From: Pinus tabuliformis
Lineage: Eukaryota > Streptophyta > Pinopsida > Pinales > Pinaceae
Direction of reading: 5' to 3'
Length of the DNA stretch: 64,000 nucleotides
Assembly (NCBI GenBank): GCA_031772625.1
Contig: CM062818.1
Span: 1,679,702,167 to 1,679,766,166 of the forward strand
Shown: positions 9,709 to 22,691 of the stretch, one piece after another
Layout of the letters: each line of letters starts with the position of its first letter
Position numbering within the stretch: the stretch's first letter is position 1
Notes under the pieces: generated by a model
Told to the model about the DNA's origin: nothing
Database searches by the model: none
The model's input: the letters and a program-made list of their open reading frames with translations, nothing else
Made by a program: the position numbers and the translations under genes

Positions 9709-11372
9709 ATTTTAGTCTACATATCTATTTCTATATTAATTTCTATATACTTCCATTTATACTTAATATTATACTTCTATTTTTTTTATTAATCATTATT
9801 TGACCTGGATTTTACTCGATATGGAATGCTCTAATAATTCCATGTATGCTTTGCTTTTTTTCTTGGTCATTCTAAATTAGAATATAATGATCTTTCTAAT
9901 GATTTCATTTTGGTAGTATATTTAAAATTTGTGTTGCTCAAACAATAATAATTTTTATAAATTTAATAATTTTATATAATGGTATTTAATTATCATTATT
10001 CACAATTTTTTCTTTAATCCAGAAACAACAATGACCTTATTTGGTGGACACAAATTAAAAAATATATAAACAAATATAGAATTACATTGAATAATTGTTT
10101 CTTATGATTTATATATAGATACCAACATTTATATTAATGTTGACGCAAGGGTTTTAAAATAGAGCAAAAGTTTGGGATTAAGAGCAAAAAAATAAGATGG
10201 AAGAATATATAGTGAAGGATCCAGTAGAACATGTTAGGAATACATATCTTTCTCTCTTATTTGGTTGGAAAGAAAATATATATATATATATATAGTTTTT
10301 TTTTTTTAATATGTTTTTTAAAATAAGGATTTGGTACTTTTAAAATTAAAGCATTTAAAAATGAGTTATTAATTTCTTATTTTCACACAGAGTTTTGAAT
10401 TTATCTTTTTATAATTTATATTAAAAAGTTAGAGAATAGAGGTAGAATTTGAGGGAATCTAATGGTTTCCTAAAAGGTCATATGTTCAAAGCTAAAAGTA
10501 GGTAGAATATGTTATTGTGCACATACATGTTAGGTTTCTTTTTTTTAAACAATAATGAGAATATTTGTATTGGTTTTGTGCTCATTCACAACTTTACATT
10601 GTGGGTCATTTACTTCATATATATCTATCATAACTAGTATGAAAATTACCCTCTATTGAGGGATGTTAAAATGATAGAGAAAGTATGTGCCTTTGGAGGC
10701 GAGGACCTTCCAAAAAGACTAAAAAATAAAGTAAAATCTGCAAAACATGCAACCTATTTGATGCATATTTTAGCTTTAAAATAGTGTAAATTATTTTTAT
10801 GAAGGAAAAAAGTAAGGTAATCTACGAATGAAAGAAAAAAAAGATTGTGAAGAATAAATATTTATTTCAACCAAACTACTTATTTATTTCATTTTAACAA
10901 TAATGAAATTGGTTTGGTTTAATGAAATAATCATCATGGTTGAACAGGGAAACAAAACAGATAAAATAAAAATGCAATTTATGACACTTTGTAGATATGT
11001 TTAAGCTTTAGATGTGAATTAATGCACACCAGAAAAAGGTAACTAGGAATAAATGATAAAGAGAATCTTATATGAAAGAAAGAGAGAAATTGTATTTGGT
11101 TTACAAAGTTTACTAAACATCACAACAAACTCAATAATCAAAGCATATGATCACAAGAAACCCGACAATCCAAGGGAATTGGGCATCTTGAGAATGATCC
11201 ATGTTTTATTTATATTTAATTTAGTGTACTAATTTTGTGGTGTTTTGGTTTATTTATATATTTGTTTTTGTTTCTATTATAATTGACACTATCTTTTATT
11301 TAATAGATATTTTTAAATTTTTATCCTGAAAAAACATATGTCAACTTCACATTAAACGCATAAAAGTTATAT
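9709..11372. other. Gene-free AT-rich stretch
   Basis: AT-rich DNA with a short (TA)n run at about 10278-10293 and T/A homopolymer tracts. No open frame of substance, no element end and no recognised RNA gene up to the copia LTR at 11373. Confidence 0.5.
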
Positions 11373-12318
11373 TGATTTTTGGTAGCATCGGATGTTCCCT
11401 AGCCTTGAAATCTGGAGGAGAGGCTAAGGCACATGAGATCTCCAAGACCCATAAATTGTTTTGAGAAATTCCATCTGGATGAGGAGTTATTAAATAATTA
11501 ATATTTTTAAGGGGTTCTTAAGTCTAAACTTAGGAAAATAAAAATATTAATGGGTATTAATAAAGATAAGGATGAGAAGCTTCTAAGAGACGAGGATCAA
11601 GTATGTTTTAATCTTATCCGTTTATTAGGGACTTAATCTTAGTCGTTGATTCATCAATAGGAAAGTATAAGAGAAGACTTGAGGGTCATTTGGAGACACA
11701 TGGGCAGATACTCAATATCTCAAGGAAATTCGATTCTCAAGGAAAAGGAGATTGATTTCAAAGGGAGTTGCAAGGTGGACGAAGAGGAGGGCTTCAACAG
11801 CAAACAGTGATCAAGGAGGAGGTGATGCAGGGGCAGTAGAAGACAACACAGAAAGAGAGATGCAGTCCATAGGAGAGACGCGGGGCATACGCTGGCTGAC
11901 GCAGAGGGTCGCAGAGCCACTTAGAGCCATGCTGGGTCAATCAGAGAGATGCAGAAGTGGGAGCAGGGTCTCCTAAGTGTGAGATGGTCTTAGAGGGAAA
12001 GTCTCAGGTGTTTTCTTTCAGTTTCTTTGTAAAATCATTCCTTGTAAAAGCAATTGTTGCCGAAGATTGATAAAACCCTCATTTACCACACTGGTTTTCT
12101 CGCATTGGGTTTTTCCGAGGACAATTGTCCAAAAATAATTGTGTCGATGTGATTGATTCTTATGCGTGTATATTTCTCTAGGTAATTGTGTGATAACTGT
12201 AGTAGAATTTATTTTAATATTTGCGAAAGGAATTTCGTAAATAACTTATTGAGAATAATAAGTAAGTGAAATAAATCCATTGTTGTAGTGATAGAATTTC
12301 AATTTAGAAAATTTCACA
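11373..12318 (+). repeat. Copia 5' LTR
   Basis: Starts TGATTTTTGGTAGCATC and ends AAATTTCACA immediately before the primer-binding site. The right LTR repeats its blocks in order, including GAGATCTCCAAGACCCATAAA and GGTTTTTCCG. Short plus-strand frames inside it are not genes. Confidence 0.9.
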
Positions 12319-12330
12319 TGGTATCAGAGC
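12319..12330 (+). promoter_or_regulatory. Primer-binding site (initiator tRNA-Met)
   Basis: TGGTATCAGAGC directly follows the 5' LTR and is complementary to the 3' end of plant initiator tRNA-Met, the usual primer for copia elements. Confidence 0.9.
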
Positions 12331-15300
12331 AGAGATCTGACAATAGGAAAGGAAAGTCAATTATGGGTCAAGAGCATGATGCAGAGGCATCCACTCAAGG
12401 GGACTCACGTAGATTTCCAGAAGAATGCACAAGGGACGAATATTCAATATTAGCTTCCAAATTGGAAGAAGAAGTCGCTTGCCTTGCAAGCTCTGCCTCC
12501 TCAGAGGTTTGGTATATAGACAGTTAATCTTCCTGGCATATGATAGGAATTTGAGAATTTTTTTCAGATTATCAGGAAGAAAGAATGATTTTTCATATCA
12601 CCATGGGGAATAAGGCAAAGTGTACTCCAGTAGGAAGAGGTACCACAATTTTTCAAACCAAAGCAGGAGAGCGACTTCAGGAAACCAATTTGTTGCATGT
12701 GTCGGGATTGGGGATGAACTTACTTTCCGTATCTCAACTTTGAAACAAGGGCTATGGCGTTTTCTTCATTAAGGTAAATCATATGTCAAACGTCCAAGTT
12801 GGAAGAAGAAGGCTCAAATTGGAATTAGAAGTAATAGGTTGTACAGGTTACAACTAGAATCACCAATGGCACTAATAGGCAATAATGGAGACAAAGACTT
12901 GAATGAGCTATGACACAGGAGGATGGGACACTTACACCATGGGGCTTTGAGAATTCTAAGGAAGACTGTATCAGGAGTTCCAGAACTAAGTACTGAACGA
13001 GATGATGTATGTAGAGGGTGCGCTTTAGGCAAGTATGCCAAAGTCGCATTTTCCGGAAGTAAGAATAGGGAGAATAGTGTGCTAGAATTGATACACTCAA
13101 ACATCTGTGGACCGATGTCCACAAAATCTCTTAGTGGTGTTGAGTACTTCGACACCTTCATCGATAACCATTCTAGGAAGACTTGGATCTACTTTCTGAA
13201 AACCAAGGATGAGGTTTTCGGTCGATTCAAAGAATTCAAGGCTCTAGTCGAGAATCTGACAGGAAAGAAGATAAAAGCATTGCACTCGAACAATGGTGGA
13301 GAGTGGACAACTCCCTACAATCCGAAGCAGAATGGAGTAGCAGAAAGGAAAAACAGGACTATAATGGAAGAAACTAGGGCAATGTTGTATGATCAGGATA
13401 TGTCTAAATTCCTGTGGGCAGAAGTATGCAGCCTGACAATTTATGTCCAGAATAGGACTCCTCACAGGGCATTGGGAAAAATCACTCTGGAGAAGGTCTT
13501 CACTGGGAAGACACCTGAAGTCAGTCATTTCAAGATATTTGGGAGTTTAGCATATTGTCGTATACCCAAAGAGAAGAGAAAGAAATTAGATCAAACTGTT
13601 GAGAAAGGATATCTTGTGGGATATAGCGAGAATGCTAAGGCATATAGAGTCTATCTTCTAGGGAGAAGGAAGGTAGTAGTTCGGCTAGATGTAAAGTTCA
13701 TGGAGGATAGACTTTTAGAAAATCCCGAGAAATTCCTTCTAAGGAGTAGTCGAAAGATCCCAAGCCATTGATTAGACCACTTCAACCAGTGGAAACTAGT
13801 ACCATAAATCCTCCTAAAGACAAGGCTTCAAAACACAAGGAATCTCAGGAAGAAGAGGAGTTGATATATGTACCTACTACTAGTGGAAGAAAGAGTCGGG
13901 AACTCTGACATATTCTATAAGATGCAAAATAATTCATTGGTGCACCCAAGAATAGTAAAAGGGAGCGAAGACAACGAGACAGACACAAGGCCTTAGTAGC
14001 TCAGGTTGGGGAACTGTCTAGTTTTGAGGAGGTCGTTCAACATCAACTATGGGTAGATGCTATGGCAGAGGAATACAACTCTATAATGGTCAATAATGTC
14101 TGGGAATTGGTACCTAGGCCTCAGGACAGATCAGTGGTAGGTTCGAGATGGATCTACAAGGTCAAATATGCTACGGACAGCAACGTGGAAAAATACAAAA
14201 CCAGGTTCGTGGCTAAGGGGTATGCTCAGAAGGAAGGGATAGACTACGAAGAAACATTTGCCCCAATAGCCAGGTATACTTCTATTAGGACCGTGATATC
14301 TCTTGCAATGCAGATGGGGTGGGAGATTCATCAGATGGATGTCAAGACGACATTCTTGAATGGGGTAATAGAAGAGGAAGTATACATCAAACAACCAGAA
14401 AGTTTTGAGACACATGAGAAGAAATATCATGTATGCAGATTAAATAAAGTCTTGTATGGGCTGAAATAGACACCTAGGGCATGGTACTGTCGAATTGGTG
14501 GCTACTTCCAGAAGATGGGGTTCGTCAAGAGTGACACAGACCCTAATCTCTACTATCTGGTTATAAAGAATGAGCCTCTAATCCTAGTTTTATATGTGGA
14601 TGATCTCTTCCTGATAGGATTATCCAGGTTCATCAAAGATTGCAAGAAGAACCTAGCCACATAATTCGACATGAAGGATTTGGGGCAAATGCATTATTTT
14701 ATGGGGTTGGAAGTTTGGCAATAGAAGGGTGAGATCTTCCTAGGACATGGGAGATATGATACAGAAAACTTGAAGAGATTTAGGATGCAAGGTTGTAGAA
14801 CTATGATTACTCCAATGATCACCAACTGGAAGAAGATTGATGCGTCCGAAGATAAAGATGTTGATCCCAACTTGTATAAGTAGCTCATAAGGTCCTTAAT
14901 GTATCTGGTCAATACCAGGGCAGACATTTGTTACATTGTAAACACCCTTAGTTAGTTCATTGTAGAACCTAAGAGGGTGCACTAGGCAGCAACCAAACAT
15001 GTTCTCAGGTATATACAAGGAACAGTCAAGCATGTACTATTGTATACCAGAGGCAATGACATCAGGTTGAGTGGGTTCACTGACGCAGATTGAGCTAGAA
15101 GTTCAGTAGATCGGAAAAGTACAATTGGGTACTGTTTCAACATTGGATCAGGAATGACCTCTTGATGCAGTAGGAAATAGAAATCCGTGGCTCTGAGCTC
15201 AGTTGAAGCATAATATATGACAACTAGCACAACTTCATGCAAAGCCATATGGCTTAGGAAATTGCTTGTGAATCTATTTAGAAGAAGGATGGAAGCGACT

Positions 15301-15543
15301 AGGATCATGTGTGATAATCAGAGTTGCATCAAGCTCTCTGAGAATCCGGTATTTCATGATTGGCCGAAGCACATTGATATCAGGTGTCACTTTGTCAGAG
15401 ATTATGTCCAACGAGGGGCAATGCAGTTGAGGTACACTCCTACAGGAGAACATGTGGTAGACATCATCACCAAGGCTATAGGCAGGAGAAATTTTGTTCA
15501 TTTCAGGGAGAAGATAGGGATGGTAGAGAATCTATTTCAATAA
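12331..15543 (+). pseudogene. Copia pol pseudogene (protease remnant, integrase, RT, RNase H)
   Basis: The gag region is reduced to about 190 bases. A protease remnant YIDS*SSWHM lies near 12515. The pre-integrase/integrase part (about 12905-13771) shows MGHLHHGAL, CRGCALGKY and QNGVAERKNR, but lacks about 25 residues between NNGGEW and YNPKQNG. Reverse transcriptase (14062 onward) keeps KARFVAKGYAQ-like and LYVDDLFLIG motifs. RNase H follows at about 15060-15500 with LSSVEA and ends ENLFQ. At least ten in-frame stops interrupt it, most replacing an expected Gln (CAG) or Trp (TGG) codon. It is non-functional. Confidence 0.88.
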
Positions 15544-15802
15544 TGGATAAGTATCAGAAGTTACAGTGCAACAATTAGTAGTGACAATGTTATGGGCAAC
15601 AAGATGCAGCATGTTGAGAGGGAGTTGTAGTACAAGGGCAACAGTGACAGTGGCAGTGTCATCTACAATAGTACAAGTAGCAGGATCCCAGGGGATGTTA
15701 GGCAGCAAGCCAAGCGTCTGCACAGGTACCGATGCAAAAGATTAGTGTGATGTTTTTATAGTGAAACATTTTTAGAGCACATTCCTCACTAAGAGGGAGT
15801 GT
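15544..15802 (+). other. Copia 3' untranslated region and polypurine tract
   Basis: Non-coding stretch after the RNase H stop, ending in the purine tract AAGAGGGAGT (15791-15800) that would prime plus-strand synthesis just upstream of the 3' LTR. Confidence 0.6.
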
Positions 15803-16734
15803 TGATTTTTGGTAGCATCATATGTGATCTAGCCTTGAAATTTGGAAGAGAGATTAAGGCACATGAGATCTCCAAGACCCATAAATCGTTTTGAGAAATT
15901 CTATCCGGATTAGGAGTTATTAAAATAATTAATATTTTTAATGGGTTCCTCAGTCTAAACATAGGAAAATAAAAATATTAATGGGTATTAATAAAGATAA
16001 GGATGATATGATTTTAAGAGATGAAGATCAAGTTTGTTTTAATCTTAGTTGTTGATTAGGCAATTAATCTCAGTCGTTGATTCATCAATAGGAAAAGTAA
16101 AAGAGAAGACTTGAGGGTCATTTGGAGACACACCGCAGATACTCAGTATCTCAAGGAAATTCAATTCTCAAGGAAGAGGAGATCAATTTCAAAGGGAGTT
16201 GCAGGGTGGAGGAAAAGGAGGGCTTCAATACCAGGCATTGATCAAAGAGGAGGTGACATAGGGGCAGTGGAAGAGATCACAAAAAGAGAGATGCCGTCGA
16301 GAAGAGAGACACAAGGCCTACGCTCGCTGACACAAAGGGACGCAAAGCCACTCAGAGCCAAGCTGGGTCAATTAGAGTGACGTAGAAGTGGGAGCAAGGT
16401 CTGCTAAGTGTCAAATGGTCTCAGGTGTTTTCTTTTAGTTTCTTTGTAAAATCATTCATTCTAAAAGCAATTGCTGCGAAGATTAATAAAGGCCTCATCT
16501 GCTGCACTGGTTTTCCTGCGTTGGGTTTTTCCGGGCACAATTATCCAAAAATAGCCATGTCGATGTGATTGATTCTTGTACATGTATTTTTCTCTAGATA
16601 ATTGTGTGATAACTGCAACAAAATTTATTTTAATATTTGCTAAAAAAAATTCGCAAATAACTTATTGAGAATAATATATATGTGAAATAAATTAATCACT
16701 ACAGTGATAAAATTTCAATTTAGAAATTTTCACA
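15803..16734 (+). repeat. Copia 3' LTR
   Basis: Homologous to the 5' LTR from TGATTTTTGGTAGCATC to ATTTTCACA, with scattered substitutions and indels. Confidence 0.88.
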
Positions 16735-16975
16735 AATTATACATCTCTTTTATATAAAATTATAAAATACATCAATCTATCTATCTATATAATAATAATA
16801 TTATTATTAAAAAATAATATATTTGTTATTATTAAAAACATTTCACTATCCTATAAAACTTATTAAATTACCCATTATAAATCACATTTAAATCCGCAAA
16901 GAATTCCTCAAATTTCATTTACATTTCAAAGAAATTAATCCATTTACCTTTCATGTGGGATCACTTAAATGTCAT

Positions 16976-17069
16976 GACACTACAATTGTTTTTATTCATA
17001 TTAATGAATATTTTTAAATTAAGACACTACAATTGTTTTTATTCATATTAATGAATATTTTTAAATTAA
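16976..17069. repeat. 47-bp tandem repeat x2
   Basis: GACACTACAATTGTTTTTAT at 16976 repeats exactly at 17023, the unit running through AATATTTTTAAATTAA. The surrounding 16735-17640 stretch is otherwise AT-rich, gene-free DNA. Confidence 0.9.
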
Positions 17070-17664
17070 GATAGCATAGTGTTAACAAATCCACTTTACA
17101 ACGGAATCTATATTATATTAAAATGTGAACATTTTATATCACATCAATTATTTACAAGAATGTAATGTGTCAACGTGACCCATTTTTCGTTACATAAGAA
17201 CATCTGCCAGAACTGCATATGTTACAACAATAACACCACGAGTACAGAAACAGTGTTCCACCCAAACATTTGGAAAAACTTGAACTTCTTAAATATTTTT
17301 TTTTAAATAATTAATACGAGTTCTATTTCATATTTTGTGACAAATACCACCTGCATTGTATTGTTGTCACCGTTGGAATCTACCTATATTATGTAGGTAC
17401 GAAATCCAATTACCAATTTCTTTATATAAAATAAAATAAAATTATATAAATATAAAATATTAACAATAAAGTAATAGATGTATAACTATATTTTCTAGAG
17501 AAAAAATTAACAATGTATTATAAAAGATATCTCAAAATAATAACATTTCAATAATTTAAAGATATTAAATTCAAAATATTTCTTTTAAAAGTTGGGAAAG
17601 ATGATAGGGATATGGGTATTGGTAAGTGAATATAAAATTGTATGGAAAGTTGAATTGTAACGTG

Positions 17665-17930
17665 AGTGCACGATGTGTTGGTTGGGGCGGTTGGTTTTCG
17701 CACTTCCCAGCCGCGTTCGATTCCTGCGGGAGGCTATTTGTTTCGATGATGGTATCTCTTCACGCTTCAGCGTTATGTATATCTGCTCGCTTCGGCGACA
17801 TATGTTGTATGATATGTATATCTGCTCGCTTCGGTGACATATGTTGTATGATGATTCTTCAGCGGGGATCTCTCCTCCACTGAAAAAAAATAAATAAAAA
17901 AAATAATAAATAAATAAATAAATTTAGTAG
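17665..17930 (+). mobile_element. Probable tRNA-derived SINE
   Basis: A GC-richer island in AT-rich DNA has an A-box-like TGGTTGGGGCGG (17679-17690, one mismatch) and a B-box-like CGTTCGATTCC (17714-17724, one mismatch) 35 bases apart, as in a tRNA. An A-rich tail of AAATAAATAAA type follows from 17881. A 39-base unit with CTGCTCGCTTCGG is tandemly doubled at 17774 and 17813. No target duplication was found, which keeps this tentative. The 85-codon frame through it is not considered a gene. Confidence 0.5.
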
Positions 17931-18235
17931 AATTAAATTTAATAAATGATAAGGGTTTTAAGTGTATTTTATTTAGTTAATAATTAGGATGGTCATTTAA
18001 TTATAGTTGGTAAATTTTGATAAGTATTAATTTATGATGAACATCAAAACACACATTTAGTTATAATTTTATTTTAATTTGTTATCATTATTATTAATAA
18101 TTATAAAAAGAATTAACATATAAGACTTATACACAATTACAAAAAACTTAACAATATTGTTAATTTGTAACAATATTTTATTATGGAGATTCTTAATTTG
18201 TAAATAGGGTTTGTTACAATACTATGAGCTAATAC

Positions 18236-18424
18236 CATGGCTTATTAATAACATATGGTTTATTATTCATCACAAAAGTAACATATATATAAGATATAAC
18301 ACATTGACTTCGACACATATAGATCATGACTCCAACTCACTACATAGGAATCGACATCTTCTAGACTGACACTTAGGGATTCACAATGACAATTGCACAT
18401 GGCATGGAAGCATTACTTCCAACA
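18236..18424 (-). repeat. LTR-like fragment (minus)
   Basis: Read on the minus strand, the fragment begins TGTTGGAAGTAATGCTTCC after a purine tract GGGAGGGTG and ends before TGGTATTAGCTC, a one-transition variant of the initiator-Met primer site. It is homologous to 24542-24769 over most of its length (GTTGGAGTCA, ATCTTATATATAT, CTTTTGTGATGAATAATA). Its outer part with the purine tract is duplicated again at about 18526-18625. A degenerate copia LTR is the best guess. Confidence 0.45.
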
Positions 18425-19498
18425 CCCTCCCTTAATGCTTACATGAAAATTACAACAACAATATGATATATGTTTGACTAACAATATGATATATGTTTCA
18501 CTGGTCACTGATTCCTAGGGACTCACAATGACAACTACACATAACATGTAAACATTATTTCCAACGCCCACCTTTAATGTTTACATGGAAATTACAACAA
18601 CGATATGATATATGTTTGACTGGCCTTCTCCAACCCTCACATCCACTATGGAATCTCGCAAACATCGCTCTTTCTTTACCACCACCTCTTCGAGTAGTCA
18701 CTTGACCTCCATTTAAAACACAAATGTCTTTGACCATTGTTGTTGAACTTTGTACAATTGAGACTTCTTCACTACCCCAAATAATAGCCTAGATACTGAA
18801 TATCTCTATGGACATGCTTCCATCCTAGTAGTATGCATAGAAATACATACTTCTAGTTATATAGGTAAGTTGTCTATGTACTGAGTTTATCCAACAATGC
18901 ATCATACAACTGACATTTTTAACATAAACACTTTCATGCATATAAAGGAAACTTGTAACTAATGTTCTTGAAGCACCCGAGAATAACAAGACACAATAGC
19001 ATATAACAAAGTCAACCTAACCAAATCCATATATATTCTCTCAACACCACAAAACTTTAAAAACCATTCACTTAAAAGATGTTTTTTATTCATTACCTGG
19101 TCTTGACCATAAAATCACTATACCTTTATATTTCAAACCTTAAAATAATGACCCGAATTAAAAACTAAAACATTGAACCAATATAAGCCCATAGAAGACG
19201 TCCACTACCACCATAAACTTGGAGACAATATCAAAAAATTGAAACCACTATGAGATTTCCCAGCAGCATAGACTTTCCCGGCCACAGGATCTTCGTGAGA
19301 TGCGGTGTTCACTTTCCTCTTGTCCGGATGAAACGGGGAAGAGGTGCTCTCATAATCAACTACAATAGCATTGTAATCAACAATCTGTCCATTCCTCTTT
19401 GACGCGATGGCAACGACATTGGCAGATGTATCCCCGAGGAATGAATTGAGGTCCCACGTGTGTACCGGCACTCACAAAAAAAACCGGAAGACCTCCCC
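18425..19498 (-). other. Unrecognised stretch with a short minus-strand coding-like segment
   Basis: Mostly non-coding. A minus-strand open segment at 19205-19471 (88 codons, MPVHTWDLNSFLGD...AAGKSHSGFNF) has coding-like composition but no family that I recognise. It could be a host exon or LTR-element remnant, since it lies between LTR-like pieces. No function is assigned. Confidence 0.3.
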
Positions 19499-20170
19499 CG
19501 TAGCGTTCAAAATTGAACACGTCCGAGCCCTTGAAAGGGTAAAGTAATGAGAAATTTTTACGTGTCGAAAAAAATTTAAAATATGATTTTTGTCGTTTAA
19601 AAAAAAATTGGAATAATATCTTAAATTTTTTTAAGAAGGGCTATTAAATTTTCAACTTTTTTTAAATTTCATTTTTTCTGAAATTAAAATTTTAAGAATG
19701 TTGAATTTGGGAATTTTTTTTCATGTTAAAATTTAAATCCCATTTGAGAAACTCCCATTTCAAAAACAACAGTGTCTTTTTGAATTGGTTTTTCTAATTG
19801 TGCATATGATGCAAGTTCTTATTACTTATTATGTCAAAATTATTTTTTCATACCATTACATTTTGCAGTTTCTAAGTTGCTCCCATTTAAAAAACAACAA
19901 TTTCTTTTTGAGTTGTTTTTTCTAATTGTGCATATGATCCAAGTTCTTATTAATTATTATTTCACAATTACCCTTTGATACCATTTCATTTGGTAGTTTC
20001 AATAGAGAGCCACTAGATGTCAATATGGGTCATGTATTGCGTCTATAATTTTACTGAGTTGTGCCTGAAGGCTGCCCAAAGCAAGGTTTGACAACTATTT
20101 AAGCTGGAGAGGAGCATTGATTCATGATTCAGCAAACACCTGTCAAGCAAGGTTTAACCACAATTTATGC

Positions 20171-20670
20171 TTAGAGAGGAGTGCATTCCACAGGCTTCCT
20201 AACGTACTGGATTTTATTTGTTTGCGGATTCTCAATTCCTGGTATGTTTTCATATTCCCAATTTTTGAATGACATACTTGTATGAGTGTTAGTAAATTTG
20301 CTAGTGACTTGGAGGCAAGATACTAGTAACCAGAGAATAGATTTATCTTTGTTCATAATAATTCTAAATGCCATCCCAAATGTGGAAAGTATGTTGTGGA
20401 ATGCTTGTAGTTTGCTTACCTTACTTTTCTAAAAAACAACAGGTCATCTACAAACATGAGATATAAAATACCAGTGGTTCTTATTACCCCACATCTAGCA
20501 ATTAGTTCATTTTCTTTAGCCAACTGAATGCCTCTGCTCAGACCATCAATAACCAAAATAAATAGTAATGGAGAAGGGGAACAATCTTGTTTTAGTCCCT
20601 TGTAGAGTTTGAAGTTAGTAGGTTTTCGGTTGATGAGTATTGATAGTTTTGTTGAGGAAATGCATGTCAT
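20171..20670 (-). pseudogene. LINE reverse-transcriptase fragment, left arm
   Basis: Minus-strand translation gives LKQDCSPSPLLFILVIDGLS and MFVDDLLFF, the LINE RT palm signature with its catalytic FVDD, then (20374 downward) IIMNKDKSILW, corresponding to the N..KS segment that follows RT in LINEs. It is truncated at both ends with frame breaks. The same fragment is present in inverted orientation in the right arm. Confidence 0.75.
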
Positions 20671-21288
20671 AAAGTAACAAGATTAGCCCAGATCACTATA
20701 GCTGTAATGTGTAAATAAACATGTACTCATTTTTAATCAATCAATATCATATTAAGAAATGCCACCCAATTGTGACTTCTCCCATAAATATTTAAAAAAA
20801 TCAATCTAATCCTATTAATCTAAAGAAAAACGTAATATATTAAAATGGTGTGAGCAATGAACATTGATAACAAGATATAAAATATAAAATAACGCAAAAA
20901 AGAAAGGAGATACCAAAAACATATACACCTTTGTACACTCTTCTGTTGAATCCTAAACCTGTTTAGAATTTCACTGAATTTTTTCATTCATGCAATAAAC
21001 TTAAATTTGATTGGGCTACTTGTATATTGGCATGTCTACTTGTAGTCTCTGCTCCTATCAGACCTACCTTATATACAACGTCCATGGGGTTGTTGTTCCA
21101 CCATTCTCCTATTACTCAATTAAAACACATGTAAAGTTTTCTTTCTCTTTTTGTATTTTAGGAATACATCTAGCTTAGGCTAGGCTAGCCCATGTATATA
21201 TCGAAGAATAGCTAGACCTTCCATATACTTTTAATATAAGTATTTTTTTTCTTCGTATTTTTATTTTTATTTTTTGTACTCATATGCA

Positions 21289-21386
21289 GTTTGCCAACTA
21301 TGATTTTGTCCCTATAGTTGGTTCAATTATGGCTGAGTTTGCCAACTATGATTTTGTCCCTATAGTTGGTTCAATTATGGCTGTGT
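21289..21386. repeat. 48-bp tandem duplication in left arm
   Basis: GTTTGCCAACTATGATTTTG starts at 21289 and 21337, the unit running through GGTTCAATTATGGCTG. The corresponding place in the right arm is not doubled, so the event followed arm formation. Confidence 0.85.
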
Positions 21387-22034
21387 TCAAGGCGTGCGCA
21401 ATATGATTTTATGTGGTTACAATTCTCAATCACACGTGTAAGAGTAATTCATTTACTAATGCAGCGTTTGACGTAGTAGTATCTTTTTGTTTGTGAAAAA
21501 ATAAAAAGAAATTTACTATTGTCAATTGAATTGCCTTTTTTTATGCTTTTCATTATAGAAGTGCCACCTAAAAGGGCAGGTCTTAATTTCATTTAGAATG
21601 GCACACATCTAGGTCGCACTTCTATAATGAAAAGCATAGAAAAAAAGCAATTCAATTGACAATAGTAAATTATTTTCAAATTTCTTTTTATCTTTTCACA
21701 AACAAAAAGATACTACTACGTCAAACACTACATTAGTAAATGAATTACTCTTACACGTGTGATTGAGAATTGTAACCACATAAGATCATATGAATTACTC
21801 TTACAAGTGTGATTGAGAATTGTAACCACATAAGATCATATTGCCTTGAACTCAGCCACAATTGAACCAATTATAGGGACAAAATCATAGTTGGAAACTG
21901 CATATGAGTACAAAAATAAATATATATACATAACTACATCTTAATGAAATTGAAATAAAAATAAAAATACAAAAAAGCAAAAATACTTATATTAAAATTA
22001 TATGGAAGGTCTAGCTGTTCTTCAATATATACAT

Positions 22035-22282
22035 GGGCTAGCCTAGCCTAAGCTAGATGTATTCCTCAAAAAAACGAAAATAGAAAGAAAACTTTACATG
22101 TGTTTTAATGAGTAATAGGAGAATGGTGGAATAACAACCCCATGGATGTTATATATAAGGGCTAGCCTAGCCTAAGCTAGATGTATTCCTCAAAAAAACG
22201 AAAAGAGAAAGAAAACTTTACATGTGTTTTAATGAGTAATAGGAGAATGGTGGAATAACAACCCCATGGATGTTGTGTATAA
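22035..22282. repeat. 124-bp tandem duplication in right arm
   Basis: GGGCTAGCCTAGCCTAAGCT starts at 22035 and again at 22159, the unit including ATGTATTCCTCAAAAAAACG and ATAACAACCCCATGGATGTT. The left arm has a single copy. A further roughly 56-bp doubling near 21730-21840 is also specific to this arm. Confidence 0.85.
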
Positions 22283-22691
22283 GGTAGGTCTGATAGGAGC
22301 AACAACTTCAAATAGACATGCCAATATACAAGTAGCCCAATTAAATTTAAGTTCATTGCATGAATGAAAAAATTCAGTAAAATTTTAAACAGATTTAGGA
22401 TTCAACAGAAGAGTGTACAAAGGTGTATATGTTTTTGGTATCTCCTTTCTTTTCTGCTTTATTTTATATTTTATATCTTGTTATTAGTGTTCATTGCTCA
22501 CACCATTTTAGGATATTACGTTTTTCTTTAGATTAATAGGATTAGATTGATTTTTTAAAATATTTATGGGAGAAGTCACAATTGGGTGGCGTTTCTTAAT
22601 ATGATATTGATTGATTAAAAATGAGTACATGTTTATTTACACATCACAGAGAATTCCCTACTATACCGATCTGGACTAATCTTGTTACGTT

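Larger units (their letters stand above)
11373..16734 (+). mobile_element. Decayed Ty1/copia LTR retrotransposon
   Basis: Two homologous LTRs (11373-12318 and 15803-16734) enclose an initiator-Met primer site, a broken pol in copia order (integrase before reverse transcriptase) and a purine tract AAGAGGGAGT just before the right LTR. The internal region is only about 3.5 kb because gag and part of protease are missing. The LTRs differ by many substitutions and small indels, so the insertion is old. A TTATA occurs near both edges but is offset, so no clean target duplication can be given. Confidence 0.9.

Noticed and set aside
11368-16739. A target duplication TTATA for the 11-kb copia
   Set aside because: TTATA is near both edges but offset from the TG...CA ends, so calling it a duplication would require shifting the LTR borders inconsistently.
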